Positions 1 through 8,358 of a DNA stretch of 64,000 nt are shown piece after piece. Location of the stretch: assembly GCF_003207855.1 (NCBI RefSeq), contig NZ_NKTZ01000004.1:248001-312000 (forward strand). The letters run 5' to 3'. Made by a program: the position numbers and the translations under genes. This DNA comes from Komagataeibacter rhaeticus (GTDB lineage Bacteria > Pseudomonadota > Alphaproteobacteria > Acetobacterales > Acetobacteraceae). The notes under the pieces are model-generated. The model searched no databases, was not told the DNA's origin, and saw only the letters and a list, made by a program, of their open reading frames with translations. Position 1 is the stretch's first letter; each line of letters opens with the position of its first letter.

Positions 1-1
1 T

Positions 2-373
2 GGCCGCCATGTCGTGCGGCAGCTGGGCCAGCTTGATATCGGCCAGGGCTGCGTGGTGCAGGGGGGGCTTGTGCTGGCGGTCGAGGCGCTGGAGGGCACC
101 GACAGGATGCTCGAGCGCGTGGCCACCCTGCGGCAACCCGACCGCCCCGGTGGCGTTCTGGTCAAGATGGCCAAGCCGGGGCAGGAACGCCGGGCCGACC
201 TGCCAACCATCGGCCCGCGCACGATCGCAGGCGCCATGGCCGCGGGCCTGCGTGGCATTGCCATGGAAGCAGGTGCTACGCTGATCACCGATCCCGCCGC
301 ATGTACTGCCATGGCCGATGAGGCCGGTCTTTTCCTGACCGGCATTGGTGGTGGGGACGAAAAGATAACCTGA
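2..373 (+). CDS. lpxI: UDP-2,3-diacylglucosamine pyrophosphatase LpxI (C-terminal part)
   Basis: The reading frame is open from the left edge, so only the last ~123 residues are present. They match the C-terminal domain of LpxI (DUF1009): EGTDRMLERV, then GVLVKMAKPGQERR, DLPTIGPRTI and a GIAMEAG segment. LpxI hydrolyses UDP-2,3-diacylglucosamine to lipid X and UMP in lipid A synthesis; it replaces LpxH in most alphaproteobacteria. The catalytic core is shared between the visible C-terminal domain and the missing N-terminal one. The usual lpxA/lpxB neighbours would lie to the left, outside the window. Family assignment is confident; the gene is cut by the window edge, not broken. Confidence 0.9.
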   Translation, partial: GRHVVRQLGQLDIGQGCVVQGGLVLAVEALEGTDRMLERVATLRQPDRPGGVLVKMAKPGQERRADLPTIGPRTIAGAMAAGLRGIAMEAGATLITDPAACTAMADEAGLFLTGIGGGDEKIT

Positions 374-389
374 AAGGGAAGAACGCCGG

Positions 390-779
390 ATGGGAACTTA
401 CCTGCATACGATGGTGCGCGTGCGCAACCTTGAGGCCAGCCTTGATTTCTACCGCCTGCTGGGCATGCATGAACTGCGCCGCCGGGACGTGCCGGAAGGG
501 AAATACACCCTTGTGTTCATCGGGTACGGTGACAATGCCTCCGGCCAGGCGGAAATCGAGCTGACCTATAACTGGGGCCAGGATGATGGCTACGCGGTTG
601 GTACGGGGTTCGGCCATTTTGCCGTGGGCGTGCCGGATGTGAAGGCGGTGGTGGAAACGGTGCGCGAAGGCGGCGGCAAGGTCACGCGCGAGCCGGGACC
701 GGTCAAATTCGGCACGAGCTTCATTGCCTTTGTTGAAGACCCGGATGGCTACAAGATCGAACTGATCCAGAAGCCCTGA
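390..779 (+). CDS. gloA: Lactoylglutathione lyase (glyoxalase I)
   Basis: A 129-residue protein of the usual GloA length that isomerises the hemithioacetal of methylglyoxal and glutathione to S-lactoylglutathione in the cytoplasm. The four metal ligands of the Ni/Zn site are all present: His6 (LHTMVRV), Glu57 (IELTYNWG), His76 (GFGHFAVG) and Glu124 (GYKIELIQ). The VEDPDGYKIEL signature near the C-terminus is intact. It follows lpxI by 16 nt on the same strand and may be co-transcribed. The gshB gene at 32.3 kb makes the glutathione it needs. Confidence 0.96.
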   Translation: MGTYLHTMVRVRNLEASLDFYRLLGMHELRRRDVPEGKYTLVFIGYGDNASGQAEIELTYNWGQDDGYAVGTGFGHFAVGVPDVKAVVETVREGGGKVTREPGPVKFGTSFIAFVEDPDGYKIELIQKP

Positions 780-794
780 TGCCCGGCCCCGGCC

Positions 795-1022
795 TTATGG
801 CGCGGGGCGGGCAAGCAGGCGGCGCATGATGCCCAGTTCCCTTGTCACGGCATCCAGTGCGGTCAGGATATCCTGTGCCGCCCGCCTTGTGCGTTCGTCC
901 TGGCTCAGGGCCAGCGAATCCGCGCGCAGCATGGCGGGGGAGAGATGGCCGCGAATGTCATGGATATGCCGCCGCAGCGTTTCATCACGGGACGGGGCAG
1001 AGTCGCTGGCGGGGCTGGTCAT
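795..1022 (-). CDS. Small protein resembling a stand-alone histidine-kinase dimerisation (DHp) helix
   Basis: A predicted 75-residue, mostly helical protein with no transmembrane segment. A stretch around HDIRGHLSPAML resembles the H-box of histidine-kinase dimerisation/phosphoacceptor helices (H-D/E-x-R/K-x-x-L), followed by a second amphipathic helix (AAQDILTALDAVTREL). No ATPase domain follows. The start is taken at the internal ATG at 1022; an ATG three codons earlier (1031) is also possible, and neither has a clear ribosome binding site. It converges on gloA and is divergent from the rpmH promoter. It could be a phosphotransfer or docking protein, or simply an uncharacterised helical hairpin. 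The function is a suggestion only. Confidence 0.55.
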   Translation of the reverse strand: MTSPASDSAPSRDETLRRHIHDIRGHLSPAMLRADSLALSQDERTRRAAQDILTALDAVTRELGIMRRLLARPAP

Positions 1023-1059
1023 GTAAATCATCCGGTTGTGGCGCAGATGGGTATCAGCA

Positions 1060-1088
1060 TTGACGTTGCCCCGAAGCGGCAGTATAAG
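1060..1088 (+). promoter_or_regulatory. Sigma-70-type promoter for rpmH-rnpA
   Basis: A near-consensus promoter: TTGACG at 1060-1065, a 17-nt spacer, and TATAAG at 1083-1088. It lies about 85 nt upstream of the rpmH GTG and should start transcription near 1095. It is the best-matched housekeeping promoter noticed in the window, as expected for a ribosomal protein/RNase P operon. Confidence 0.75.
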
Positions 1089-1174
1089 GCGCCGCTCGGG
1101 GCATCCGCGTCATGCGGTGCCCGGTAGACTTATTTCCGTAACCTGTCTGTCATTGTCAATCTGGGAGTGCCGTT

Positions 1175-1309
1175 GTGAAGCGCACGTATCAACCCTCGAA
1201 GCTGGTCCGCAAGCGTCGCCACGGCTTCCGTTCGCGTATGGAAACCGTTGGTGGCCGCAAAGTTGTTGCAAACCGTCGCAGCAAAGGCCGCAAGCGTCTT
1301 TCTGCCTGA
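1175..1309 (+). CDS. rpmH: 50S ribosomal protein L34
   Basis: A 44-residue, very basic protein starting [18 protein letters not shown] and ending KGRKRLSA, an unmistakable L34. It starts with GTG, preceded by GGAG at 1163-1166 with a 7-nt spacer. L34 is a structural protein of the large ribosomal subunit. It is followed by rnpA, the near-universal bacterial arrangement, and driven by the promoter at 1060-1088. Confidence 0.98.
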   Translation: MKRTYQPSKLVRKRRHGFRSRMETVGGRKVVANRRSKGRKRLSA

Positions 1310-1385
1310 GGCAGGTGACGTCTGTACGTTCCGGGCATGACACTGCCCGGGGCCATGAATGTCTCTATAACAGGGGCGGCTGAAA

Positions 1386-1736
1386 GTGGCCGATCAGTCC
1401 ACGCGCCTTAAAAAACGCGCCGAGTTCCTGCGGGTTGCGGCCAAGGGCCGCAAGGCGCCCGCGCCGGGGCTGGTGCTTCAGGCGCTTGAACGCGGCGACA
1501 CGGAAGCAGCCCGGTACGGTTTTACCGTTACCAAGAAAGTGGGTAATTCCGTCGTGCGTAACCGCGTGCGGCGGCGCCTGCGTGAGGTGGTCCGGCTTCT
1601 GGGCCGCGAAAAGGCGCTCAGGGGCGTCGACATCGTGGTGATTGGCCGGTCAGGCACATGCGGGCGGCGGTTTGACGCCCTGATGGGCGATTACCGCAAG
1701 GCCCTGCGCAAGGCGGGGGTGAAGGAAGAATCGTGA
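1386..1736 (+). CDS. rnpA: Ribonuclease P protein component
   Basis: A 116-residue basic protein with the RNR signature (VGNSVVRNRVRRRLRE) that binds RNase P RNA. Together they remove the 5' leader of tRNA precursors. The N-terminus (TRLKKRAEFLRV) is the usual one that follows the GTG start; AGGGG lies about 10 nt upstream. The gene sits 76 nt after rpmH and overlaps yidD by 4 nt (GTGA), so rpmH-rnpA-yidD-yidC looks like one transcript. Confidence 0.97.
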   Translation: MADQSTRLKKRAEFLRVAAKGRKAPAPGLVLQALERGDTEAARYGFTVTKKVGNSVVRNRVRRRLREVVRLLGREKALRGVDIVVIGRSGTCGRRFDALMGDYRKALRKAGVKEES

Positions 1737-2029
1737 CGGCGTCTTCCCTCAGTCCACTTGCCCATATGCTGCGTGCGGGCATCCGCGCGTATCAGCTGGT
1801 GATCCGCCCCATATGGGGCGCGCATTGCCGTTTCACTCCTTCATGCAGTCATTACGCACGCGACGCGATTGCCCACCATGGGGCAATGCGGGGCAGTGTG
1901 CTGGCGGGCTGGCGCATCCTGCGCTGCAACCCGTGGAATGCGGGTGGGCACGATCCCGTTCCCGGCACGGCCTGCGGCTGTGACATGCATGACTCCATGA
2001 AAAACAGTAAAAGTCTGGCGGGTCGCTGA
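1733..2029 (+). CDS. yidD: Membrane protein insertion efficiency factor YidD
   Basis: A 98-residue protein of the YidD (DUF37) family: YQLVIRPIWGAHCRFTPSCSHYA with the conserved cysteines, then GWRILRCNPWNAGGHDPVP. YidD is a small peripheral inner-membrane protein that assists YidC-dependent insertion. It starts with GTG overlapping the rnpA stop and ends at TGATG, sharing one base with the yidC start, so translational coupling to YidC is likely. Confidence 0.95.
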   Translation: MTASSLSPLAHMLRAGIRAYQLVIRPIWGAHCRFTPSCSHYARDAIAHHGAMRGSVLAGWRILRCNPWNAGGHDPVPGTACGCDMHDSMKNSKSLAGR

Positions 2030-3783
2030 TGGATATCAAGCGTTTTATGGTGGCAACGGCACTGTCTGCCGTGGTGCTGGTCGGTTTTGAATATTTCCTG
2101 CCACAGCAGAACCATAAGACGGTCGAGCAGCAGGCCCCCGCGCCGGAAGCGCCGCCGGCGTCCACCCCGGTGACGGCCGCGGCGCCATCCGCTTCCGACC
2201 AGCCGGACCCGCGCGTGGCGATCGATGCCGACCGCGTGCATGGTTCGCTCGATCTGCGCGGCGCGCGTCTTGATGACCTTGTGCTCAAGAATTATCATGA
2301 GACCGTGCAGAACGGCAGCCCGCTGGTGCGCGTGCTGGAACCGCGCGGGCAGGAGCAGCCCAACCTGGTGGAAGTCGGCTGGGCCAATGTCAGCGGTGGC
2401 CATGTGGCCGTGCCGGATGCCAACACGCTGTGGACCGCCGACCATGACAGCCTGACCCAGGCCCGGCCCGTCACCCTGAGCTGGGACAATGGGCAGGGCC
2501 AGATGTTCAGCATCACCGTCGCGATTGACCAGAACTACATGTTCTCGGTCACGCAGAAGGTGACGAACCATGGGGGCGAGCCGGTCTCGCTCTATCCTTT
2601 CTCACGCGTGGAACGGGGCTATACCCCGGTCGAGACGGGGGGCTACCTTGTGCATGAGGGGCCGATTTCCGTCATTGACCACCGGCTGGATGAAAGTTCC
2701 TACAAGTCGCTGCGCAAGGGCGCCGTGCCGCCGGGCAATATTGCCTGGACCAAGGCAGGCCAGGGCGGCTGGGCCGGCATTACCGACAAATACTGGCTGG
2801 CCGCCGTCATTCCCCAGCAGGATAGCGATGTCGCAGGCACCTATGCCTATCAGGGTGCGGGCAATGGGGATAAGGGCACCTATGATGTCGGCTTTACCGC
2901 GCGCGCGCCGCTGGTGGTGGCGGCGGGCGGCGAGGCCAGCACCGCAAGCCATGTCTTTGCCGGCGCGAAGGAAGTGCCGCTGCTGGAAAAATATGAGTCC
3001 AGCCTGCATATCCCCGATTTCTGGAAAGCGGTGGATTTTGGCTGGTTCGCGTTCCTGACACGCCCGATCTTCACGGTGCTGGACTGGCTGAACACCATGC
3101 TGGGCAATTTTGGCCTTGCGCTTATGGCGTTCACGCTGCTGGTCAAGGCGCTGTTCTTCCCGCTGGCGACCAAGCAGTTCCATTCCATGGGCAAGATGCG
3201 CCAGCTCCAGCCCAAGATCAAAGCCCTGCGTGAGCGCTACAAGGATGACCAGATGGCGCTCAACCAGCAGATGATCGGGCTGTACAAGCAGGAAGGCGTG
3301 AATCCCGCCAGCGGCTGCCTGCCCATGCTGCTGCAGATCCCGGTTTTCTGGTGCCTGTACAAGGACCTGTATGTCACGATCGAGATGCGGCACGCGCCCT
3401 TCTTCGGCTGGATCCATGACCTTTCGGCGTTCGACCCGACAAACCTGTTCACCCTGTTCGGCCTGATCCCGTGGAATCCGTCGGTCATCTCGCCCATGCT
3501 CCAGCTTGGCCTGTGGCCCATTGCCTTCGGCCTGACCATGTTCGCGCAGATGCGGCTCAACCCCACGCCCACGGCAGACCCCGCGCAGCAGAAGATGTTC
3601 CAGTTCATGCCGATCATCTTTACCTTCTTCATGGCGCGGCAGCCGTCGGGGCTGGTGATCTACTATTGCTGGAACAACCTGCTGACCATGGCGCAGCAGA
3701 CCCTGATCCAGCGCCGCATGAATAAAAGCACGCCTGCCGTGCCGCCGCCTGCGAAGCCCAAGCTTCCGGCCAGGAAGAAATAG
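2029..3783 (+). CDS. yidC: Membrane protein insertase YidC (Oxa1 family)
   Basis: A 584-residue Gram-negative YidC. It has an N-terminal membrane anchor (MVATALSAVVLVGFEYFL), a proline-rich linker, a large periplasmic P1 domain (about residues 60-330) and the conserved five-helix Oxa1 region (about 345-565), starting near the segment GWFAFLTRPIFTVLDWL and containing the cytoplasmic hairpin KFHSMGKMRQLQPKIKALRERYKD-type region. The C-terminus is basic (KPKLPARKK), typical for ribosome contact. It inserts and folds inner-membrane proteins alone or with Sec. Confidence 0.97.
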   Translation: MDIKRFMVATALSAVVLVGFEYFLPQQNHKTVEQQAPAPEAPPASTPVTAAAPSASDQPDPRVAIDADRVHGSLDLRGARLDDLVLKNYHETVQNGSPLVRVLEPRGQEQPNLVEVGWANVSGGHVAVPDANTLWTADHDSLTQARPVTLSWDNGQGQMFSITVAIDQNYMFSVTQKVTNHGGEPVSLYPFSRVERGYTPVETGGYLVHEGPISVIDHRLDESSYKSLRKGAVPPGNIAWTKAGQGGWAGITDKYWLAAVIPQQDSDVAGTYAYQGAGNGDKGTYDVGFTARAPLVVAAGGEASTASHVFAGAKEVPLLEKYESSLHIPDFWKAVDFGWFAFLTRPIFTVLDWLNTMLGNFGLALMAFTLLVKALFFPLATKQFHSMGKMRQLQPKIKALRERYKDDQMALNQQMIGLYKQEGVNPASGCLPMLLQIPVFWCLYKDLYVTIEMRHAPFFGWIHDLSAFDPTNLFTLFGLIPWNPSVISPMLQLGLWPIAFGLTMFAQMRLNPTPTADPAQQKMFQFMPIIFTFFMARQPSGLVIYYCWNNLLTMAQQTLIQRRMNKSTPAVPPPAKPKLPARKK

Positions 3784-3794
3784 ATACGCGGAGC

Positions 3795-4466
3795 ATGACG
3801 GTGGAATTTTCCTCCTCCACACCAACACCCGAAGAAGTGGAACGTGACCGGGAAACCGGTCGCGTCCTGTTCGCGGGGGAATTCAACTTCGTATTCGGCG
3901 CGCAGAAGCTTGGGCAGCTGCCCGACCCGATCCTGCCCGAAATCGCCTTTGCCGGGCGCTCCAACGTGGGCAAGTCCAGCCTGATCAATGCGCTGACCGG
4001 CAGGCGCGCGCTGGCGCGGGCTTCCTCGGAGCCGGGGCGGACCAAGCAGCTCAATTTTTTCGAGATGGCCCACCGCCTGACGCTGGTGGACATGCCCGGC
4101 TATGGTTTTGCCAAGGCCGCCAGGGCGGTAAAGGAAGACTGGCAGGGCATGATGTTTTCCTACCTGCGCGGCAGGCCGACGCTGCGCCGTGTGGTGCTGC
4201 TGCTGGACAGCCGGGTGGAGGTCAAGGCAAGCGACCGGGAAATCATGAAGATGCTGGACCGCGCGGCCGTGACGTTCCAGGTGGTGCTGACCAAATGCGA
4301 CGTGCCCAAGCCGAACGCGCTGGCGGCCAAGCTGCGTGAGGTCAGCGAGATCGTGGCCACGCATGCGGCGGCCTTTCCCCATGTGCTGGCCACCAGCAGC
4401 GAAACGGGGCTGGGGATCGAGGATCTGCGCGCGGAACTTGCACGGCTGGCCAACCCGCCGGCATAG
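3795..4466 (+). CDS. engB: Ribosome biogenesis GTP-binding protein EngB/YihA
   Basis: A 223-residue TRAFAC GTPase. G1 is GRSNVGKSS, the G2 region is PGRTKQLNFF, G3 is DMPG (VDMPGYGFAKA) and G4 is TKCD, all intact. YihA/EngB acts in late assembly of the large ribosomal subunit. The N-terminal ~40 residues before the G domain are acidic and slightly longer than in E. coli, which is common in alphaproteobacteria. It follows yidC by 11 nt in the conserved rnpA-yidD-yidC-engB-argB order. Confidence 0.95.
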   Translation: MTVEFSSSTPTPEEVERDRETGRVLFAGEFNFVFGAQKLGQLPDPILPEIAFAGRSNVGKSSLINALTGRRALARASSEPGRTKQLNFFEMAHRLTLVDMPGYGFAKAARAVKEDWQGMMFSYLRGRPTLRRVVLLLDSRVEVKASDREIMKMLDRAAVTFQVVLTKCDVPKPNALAAKLREVSEIVATHAAAFPHVLATSSETGLGIEDLRAELARLANPPA

Positions 4467-4538
4467 CCATCCCGATCAGGGACTGCCCCGGCATGGCGGC
4501 AGGATGGATGACACGTCAGGAGCGAAGGGACCGTTCGG

Positions 4539-5444
4539 ATGACAGCAACAGGACCGGGCGACCGGGAAGCACAGGTACGGGCCGAGGTTCTGGCCAGGGC
4601 GCTGCCCTACCTGCGGCGCTATGCGGGTGATACCGTGGTGGTGAAATATGGTGGCAGCGCGATGGTCGATACCACGCTGTCCACCGCGTTCGGCCATGAC
4701 ATCGCGCTGCTCAAGCAGGTGGGCGTGAACCCGGTGGTGGTGCATGGCGGCGGCCCGCAGATCAGCGCCATGCTCAGGCGCCTGCAGATTGAATCCACCT
4801 TCATTGATGGCCTGCGCGTGACCGATGCCGCCATGATCGATGTGATCGAGATGGTGCTGGCGGGCAAGGTGAACAAGCAGGTGGCGGGGCTGATCAACCG
4901 CGCCGGTGCGCTGGCGGTTGGCATTTCGGGCCTGGATGGCGGGCTGATCACCGCGCGCCGCCTGCTGCGCCGCGCGCGGGAGAACGGGGTGGAAACCGAC
5001 CGGATGCTCGATCTTGGCTTTGTGGGGGAACCCGCGCGCATTGACCCGCGCGTGATCTACGCGCTGTCCGGCTCGGGCCTGATTCCGGTGATCGCCCCCA
5101 TTGGGGCGGGTGAGCAGGGCGAGACCTATAACATCAACGCCGATACGGCCGCCGGTGCGATTGCGGGGGCAGTCAGTGCCAGCCGCCTGCTCATGCTGAC
5201 GGATGTGCCCGGTGTGCTGGATGGCGATGGCAGGCTGATCCCGGAGCTTACGGCAGAGGACGCGCGCCGTGGCATTGCCAGCGGCATGATCTCGGGCGGG
5301 ATGATCCCCAAGGTGGAAACCTGCCTTGAAGCCGTGCGCGCGGGTGCGAAGGCGGCTGTCATCCTTGATGGTCGGGTGCAGCATTCCTGCCTGCTTGAAC
5401 TGTTTACCGAAGCCGGGCCGGGCACCCTGATCCGCGGCGCGTAG
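4539..5444 (+). CDS. argB: Acetylglutamate kinase
   Basis: A 301-residue amino acid kinase that phosphorylates N-acetylglutamate in arginine synthesis. VVKYGGSAM carries the phosphate-binding lysine; HGGGPQIS is the second glycine-rich loop; [12 protein letters not shown] and [10 protein letters not shown] are standard ArgB motifs, and [14 protein letters not shown] closes the active site. An AAGGGA lies about 9 nt before the ATG. The long N-terminal helix before the kinase core resembles that of arginine-sensitive hexameric ArgB enzymes, so feedback inhibition is possible. Confidence 0.96.
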   Translation: MTATGPGDREAQVRAEVLARALPYLRRYAGDTVVVKYGGSAMVDTTLSTAFGHDIALLKQVGVNPVVVHGGGPQISAMLRRLQIESTFIDGLRVTDAAMIDVIEMVLAGKVNKQVAGLINRAGALAVGISGLDGGLITARRLLRRARENGVETDRMLDLGFVGEPARIDPRVIYALSGSGLIPVIAPIGAGEQGETYNINADTAAGAIAGAVSASRLLMLTDVPGVLDGDGRLIPELTAEDARRGIASGMISGGMIPKVETCLEAVRAGAKAAVILDGRVQHSCLLELFTEAGPGTLIRGA

Positions 5445-5451
5445 CCATACC

Positions 5452-5494
5452 CGGACCATGCGTTGACATCGGCCCCGATCCTTCGCATGGTCCG
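5452..5494. repeat. Long perfect inverted repeat between argB and dapD
   Basis: An 11-nt arm CGGACCATGCG (5452-5462) is perfectly complemented by CGCATGGTCCG (5484-5494) across a 21-nt loop, which itself contains a smaller ATCGG/CCGAT pairing. No T-run follows, so it is not a standard intrinsic terminator. It sits in the 122-nt gap after argB and could be an mRNA processing or attenuation structure. Confidence 0.55.
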
Positions 5495-5566
5495 CAGGCA
5501 ATCAGTACAGGCGGGGGCACCCGGCGCAGGCCGCAGGGATCCCGCCCCAGACAGGATTTTACCGAT

Positions 5567-6415
5567 ATGACCGATACATCCCTCCGGAGCCAGATCGAGG
5601 CCCTGTGGGAGCGTCGCGAGACGCTGTCCACTGCAACCACCGGCGCTGACCGTGAAGCCGTCGAGACCGCGCTGCTGGCGCTGGATTCCGGCAGGCTGCG
5701 CGTGGCAACACCCGGCGAAGGGGGCTGGACCGTCAATGAATGGCTGAAGAAGGCGGTGCTGCTCTCCTTCCGCCTGAACGACAACCGCCTGGTCGAAGGC
5801 GGTGGCGCGGGCGCGCCCAGCTATGACAAGGTACCGCTGAAATTCGCGGGCTGGGACCAGGCGACGTTTGCCGATGCCGGTTTCCGCGCCGTGCCCGGTT
5901 CCATCGTGCGCCGCTCCGCCTTCATAGCACCCGGCGTGGTGCTGATGCCCAGCTTCGTCAATGCCGGCGCGTATGTGGACAGCGGCACGATGGTCGACAC
6001 CTGGGTCACGATCGGCAGTTGCGCCCAGATTGGCAAGAACTGCCATATCAGCGGTGGCGTGGGCATTGGTGGCGTGCTGGAGCCGCTGCAGGCGGCCCCC
6101 GTCATCATCGAGGACGGCTGCTTCATCGGTGCCCGTTCGGAAGTGGCCGAGGGCGTTGTGGTCGAGCGGGGCAGCGTGCTGTCCATGGGGGTTTTCCTTG
6201 GCGCGTCCACCAAGATCGTGGACCGTGCCACGGGCGAGGTGTTCATGGGCCGCGTGCCCGCCTATTCCGTCGTGGTGCCCGGCACGCTGCCGCCGCGCCA
6301 GGCCACCAGCACCGATGGCAGGCCGCTGCCGTCACTGGACTGCGCGGTGATTGTCAAGCGCGTGGATGAACGCACGCGCTCCAAGACCTCGATCAACGAC
6401 CTGCTGCGCGGCTGA
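5567..6415 (+). CDS. dapD: 2,3,4,5-tetrahydropyridine-2,6-dicarboxylate N-succinyltransferase
   Basis: A 282-residue DapD of standard length. It transfers succinyl from succinyl-CoA to tetrahydrodipicolinate in the lysine/diaminopimelate pathway. An N-terminal helical domain (to ~100) precedes a left-handed beta-helix with hexapeptide repeats, including [20 protein letters not shown] and [17 protein letters not shown]. It is followed after 8 nt by dapE, which removes the succinyl group two steps later, so the pair forms a functional operon. Confidence 0.97.
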   Translation: MTDTSLRSQIEALWERRETLSTATTGADREAVETALLALDSGRLRVATPGEGGWTVNEWLKKAVLLSFRLNDNRLVEGGGAGAPSYDKVPLKFAGWDQATFADAGFRAVPGSIVRRSAFIAPGVVLMPSFVNAGAYVDSGTMVDTWVTIGSCAQIGKNCHISGGVGIGGVLEPLQAAPVIIEDGCFIGARSEVAEGVVVERGSVLSMGVFLGASTKIVDRATGEVFMGRVPAYSVVVPGTLPPRQATSTDGRPLPSLDCAVIVKRVDERTRSKTSINDLLRG

Positions 6416-6423
6416 GCGGCATC

Positions 6424-7596
6424 ATGACGGACGGCGCCATGACGGATACGCAGCAGGACCCCGGTGGCGTCGTCACCCTTGCGCGTGACCTGATCCGCTG
6501 CCCGTCCGTAACACCGGATGACGGCTGCGCCATCAAGACCCTGGCCGCCGTGCTGGAACGGATCGGTTTCAGTGTGACGATGCTGCCGTTCGGGGAGGGG
6601 AGCGCGCACACCCCCAACCTGTTCGCGCGCCTGGGCACGGCGCAGCCCCATATCTGCTTTGCCGGGCATACGGATGTCGTGCCGGTGGGGGATGCGGCGC
6701 AGTGGTGCCATGACCCCTTTGGCGGGGAGATCCACGACGGTATCCTGTTTGGCCGCGGTGCGTGCGACATGAAGGGGGGCATCGCCGCCTTTGTTGCCGC
6801 CGTCCGGCTCTATCTCCATAAGGTGGGCACGCCGCCGGGGTCGATCAGTCTGCTGATTACCGGCGATGAGGAAGGCCCCGCCACCAACGGCACCGTGCGC
6901 GTGCTGGAATGGATGGCGGAACATGACCAGATCCCCGATTTCTGCGTGGTGGGGGAGCCGACCAATCCCGCCGGCATGGGGGAGATGATCAAGATCGGCC
7001 GCCGGGGCAGCCTGAACGCCCGTATTGTCGTGCCGGGCACGCAGGGGCATGTGGCCTATCCGCACCGGGCGGACAACCCGGTCCACCGGCTTCTGGCACT
7101 ACTGAATGAGCTGACCGCCGCCCCGCTGGATGGCGGCAGTGACTGGTTCGAGGCTTCCAGCCTGCAGGTCACCAGCCTTGACGTGGGCAACACGGCCACC
7201 AATGTCATTCCCGCACAGGCCGAGGCCCGGCTGAACATCCGCTTCAATGACCTGCATACCGGGGCTGACCTTGCGGGCTGGCTCCGCACGGTGGCAGCCC
7301 GTCATGCGCCCCGGGCACGGGTGGACATCTCCATAAGCGGTGAATCCTTCCTGACCGAACCGGGGGTTGCGGTGGAGGCCCTGCGGGCGTCCGTACGGGC
7401 GGTTACCGGCCATGTTCCCCGGCTGGACACGGGGGGCGGTACGTCCGATGCCCGTTTCATCGCCTGTTACTGTCCCGTTGCGGAATTCGGGCTGGTGGGT
7501 GCCAGCATGCACAAGACGGACGAGCATGTCAGCCTGACGGACCTGCGGCAGCTGACGGCGATTTATACCGGTTTTCTGGAAAAGGTAATGCATTGA
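6424..7596 (+). CDS. dapE: Succinyl-diaminopimelate desuccinylase
   Basis: A 390-residue M20-family metallohydrolase that cleaves N-succinyl-LL-diaminopimelate. Metal and catalytic motifs are present: FAGHTDVVPVG, GACDMKGGIAAF and GDEEGPATNGT, plus the late GGTSDARF segment and a C-terminal histidine region (ASMHKTDEH). An internal ATG six codons in (6442) is an alternative start. It is coupled to dapD upstream and shares a base with the next gene (TGATG). Confidence 0.96.
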   Translation: MTDGAMTDTQQDPGGVVTLARDLIRCPSVTPDDGCAIKTLAAVLERIGFSVTMLPFGEGSAHTPNLFARLGTAQPHICFAGHTDVVPVGDAAQWCHDPFGGEIHDGILFGRGACDMKGGIAAFVAAVRLYLHKVGTPPGSISLLITGDEEGPATNGTVRVLEWMAEHDQIPDFCVVGEPTNPAGMGEMIKIGRRGSLNARIVVPGTQGHVAYPHRADNPVHRLLALLNELTAAPLDGGSDWFEASSLQVTSLDVGNTATNVIPAQAEARLNIRFNDLHTGADLAGWLRTVAARHAPRARVDISISGESFLTEPGVAVEALRASVRAVTGHVPRLDTGGGTSDARFIACYCPVAEFGLVGASMHKTDEHVSLTDLRQLTAIYTGFLEKVMH

Positions 7597-8237
7597 TGTC
7601 TGATCGCGGCGCATCTCCCGGCCCCAGCGCGGCGGGGTTTGGCGGTATCCTGAAGGGAATGCTGCTGCTGGGCCGTGGCCGGGCGGAGGGCATCACCTAT
7701 TTTGGCGGCACGCGTGATGCCGTGCTGTCGGCCCTGGCGCCCCGGCTGGCACTGTGGCTGGTGCTGGGGGGGCTGACCATCGGCTATGCCCCGCAGGCCA
7801 TAAGCGGGGTGAAGGTGCTGTTCGCGCTGTGTCTGATCCTGCTGCCCGCCGTGGTGACCTATAGCCTGGCGCATCGCTGGAAGCGCGAGGCGCTGTGGCC
7901 GCGCTATATCACCGCCACGTGGTGGACGGACTGGGTCACGCTGTTCGTGGGGCTGGGGGTGGCGCTGCTCATGGCGCTGGCATCCCCCAGGCTGCTGCAA
8001 TCCGCCATGGGGGCGATGATCCTCAATGGTGTGGAGTTTGCCTACAGCCTGTGGCTGACCTGGTATGTGGCGCGTATCGGCCTGCTGCTGCGCCGGGGGC
8101 AGGCTGTGGTGCTGGTTCTGGCCATCCTTGGCAGCCTTGGGCTGCTGGTGCTCCTGACCGGCCTGCTCTCACCGGGGCAGCGTGCGTGGCATGAATTCCT
8201 GTACCCGATGCTGGTGCAGCAGGGTGCTGCGCACTAA
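7596..8237 (+). CDS. Uncharacterised multi-pass membrane protein
   Basis: A predicted 213-residue protein with about five hydrophobic segments (near residues 50-70, 76-95, 113-132, 140-160 and 170-192). There is no recognisable enzymatic motif. The ATG at 7596 overlaps the dapE stop by one base (TGATG); a TTG one codon earlier is in frame but less likely. Tight coupling to dapE suggests co-expression. The topology vaguely resembles YIP1-type membrane proteins, but I cannot assign a family. It ends before a double-hairpin repeat that probably terminates the dapD-dapE transcript. Confidence 0.75.
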   Translation: MSDRGASPGPSAAGFGGILKGMLLLGRGRAEGITYFGGTRDAVLSALAPRLALWLVLGGLTIGYAPQAISGVKVLFALCLILLPAVVTYSLAHRWKREALWPRYITATWWTDWVTLFVGLGVALLMALASPRLLQSAMGAMILNGVEFAYSLWLTWYVARIGLLLRRGQAVVLVLAILGSLGLLVLLTGLLSPGQRAWHEFLYPMLVQQGAAH

Positions 8238-8260
8238 ACCCGTCTGCCAGCAGATCAGAA

Positions 8261-8325
8261 GGTTTTGGTGAAGCGTTTTTCAAAAAGCTTCGAAGCATGC
8301 CGCCTTTTTGAAAAAGGCGGCACCC
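8261..8325 (+). repeat. Double-hairpin dispersed repeat, copy A
   Basis: One of five copies in the window. It begins with TTTTGGTGAAGC, followed by a first hairpin whose arms are GAAGC(G)TTTTT and AAAAAGCTTC, then a second with perfect arms GCCGCCTTTTT and AAAAAGGCGGC (8290-8320 region), ending CACCC. It lies between the convergent ends of the membrane protein gene and truA, where it can act as a bidirectional terminator. Other copies are at 36983, 43881, 47595 and 59688. Confidence 0.85.
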
Positions 8326-8358
8326 AGACACTTCCCTTGCTTTTCATCAATGGATTAT

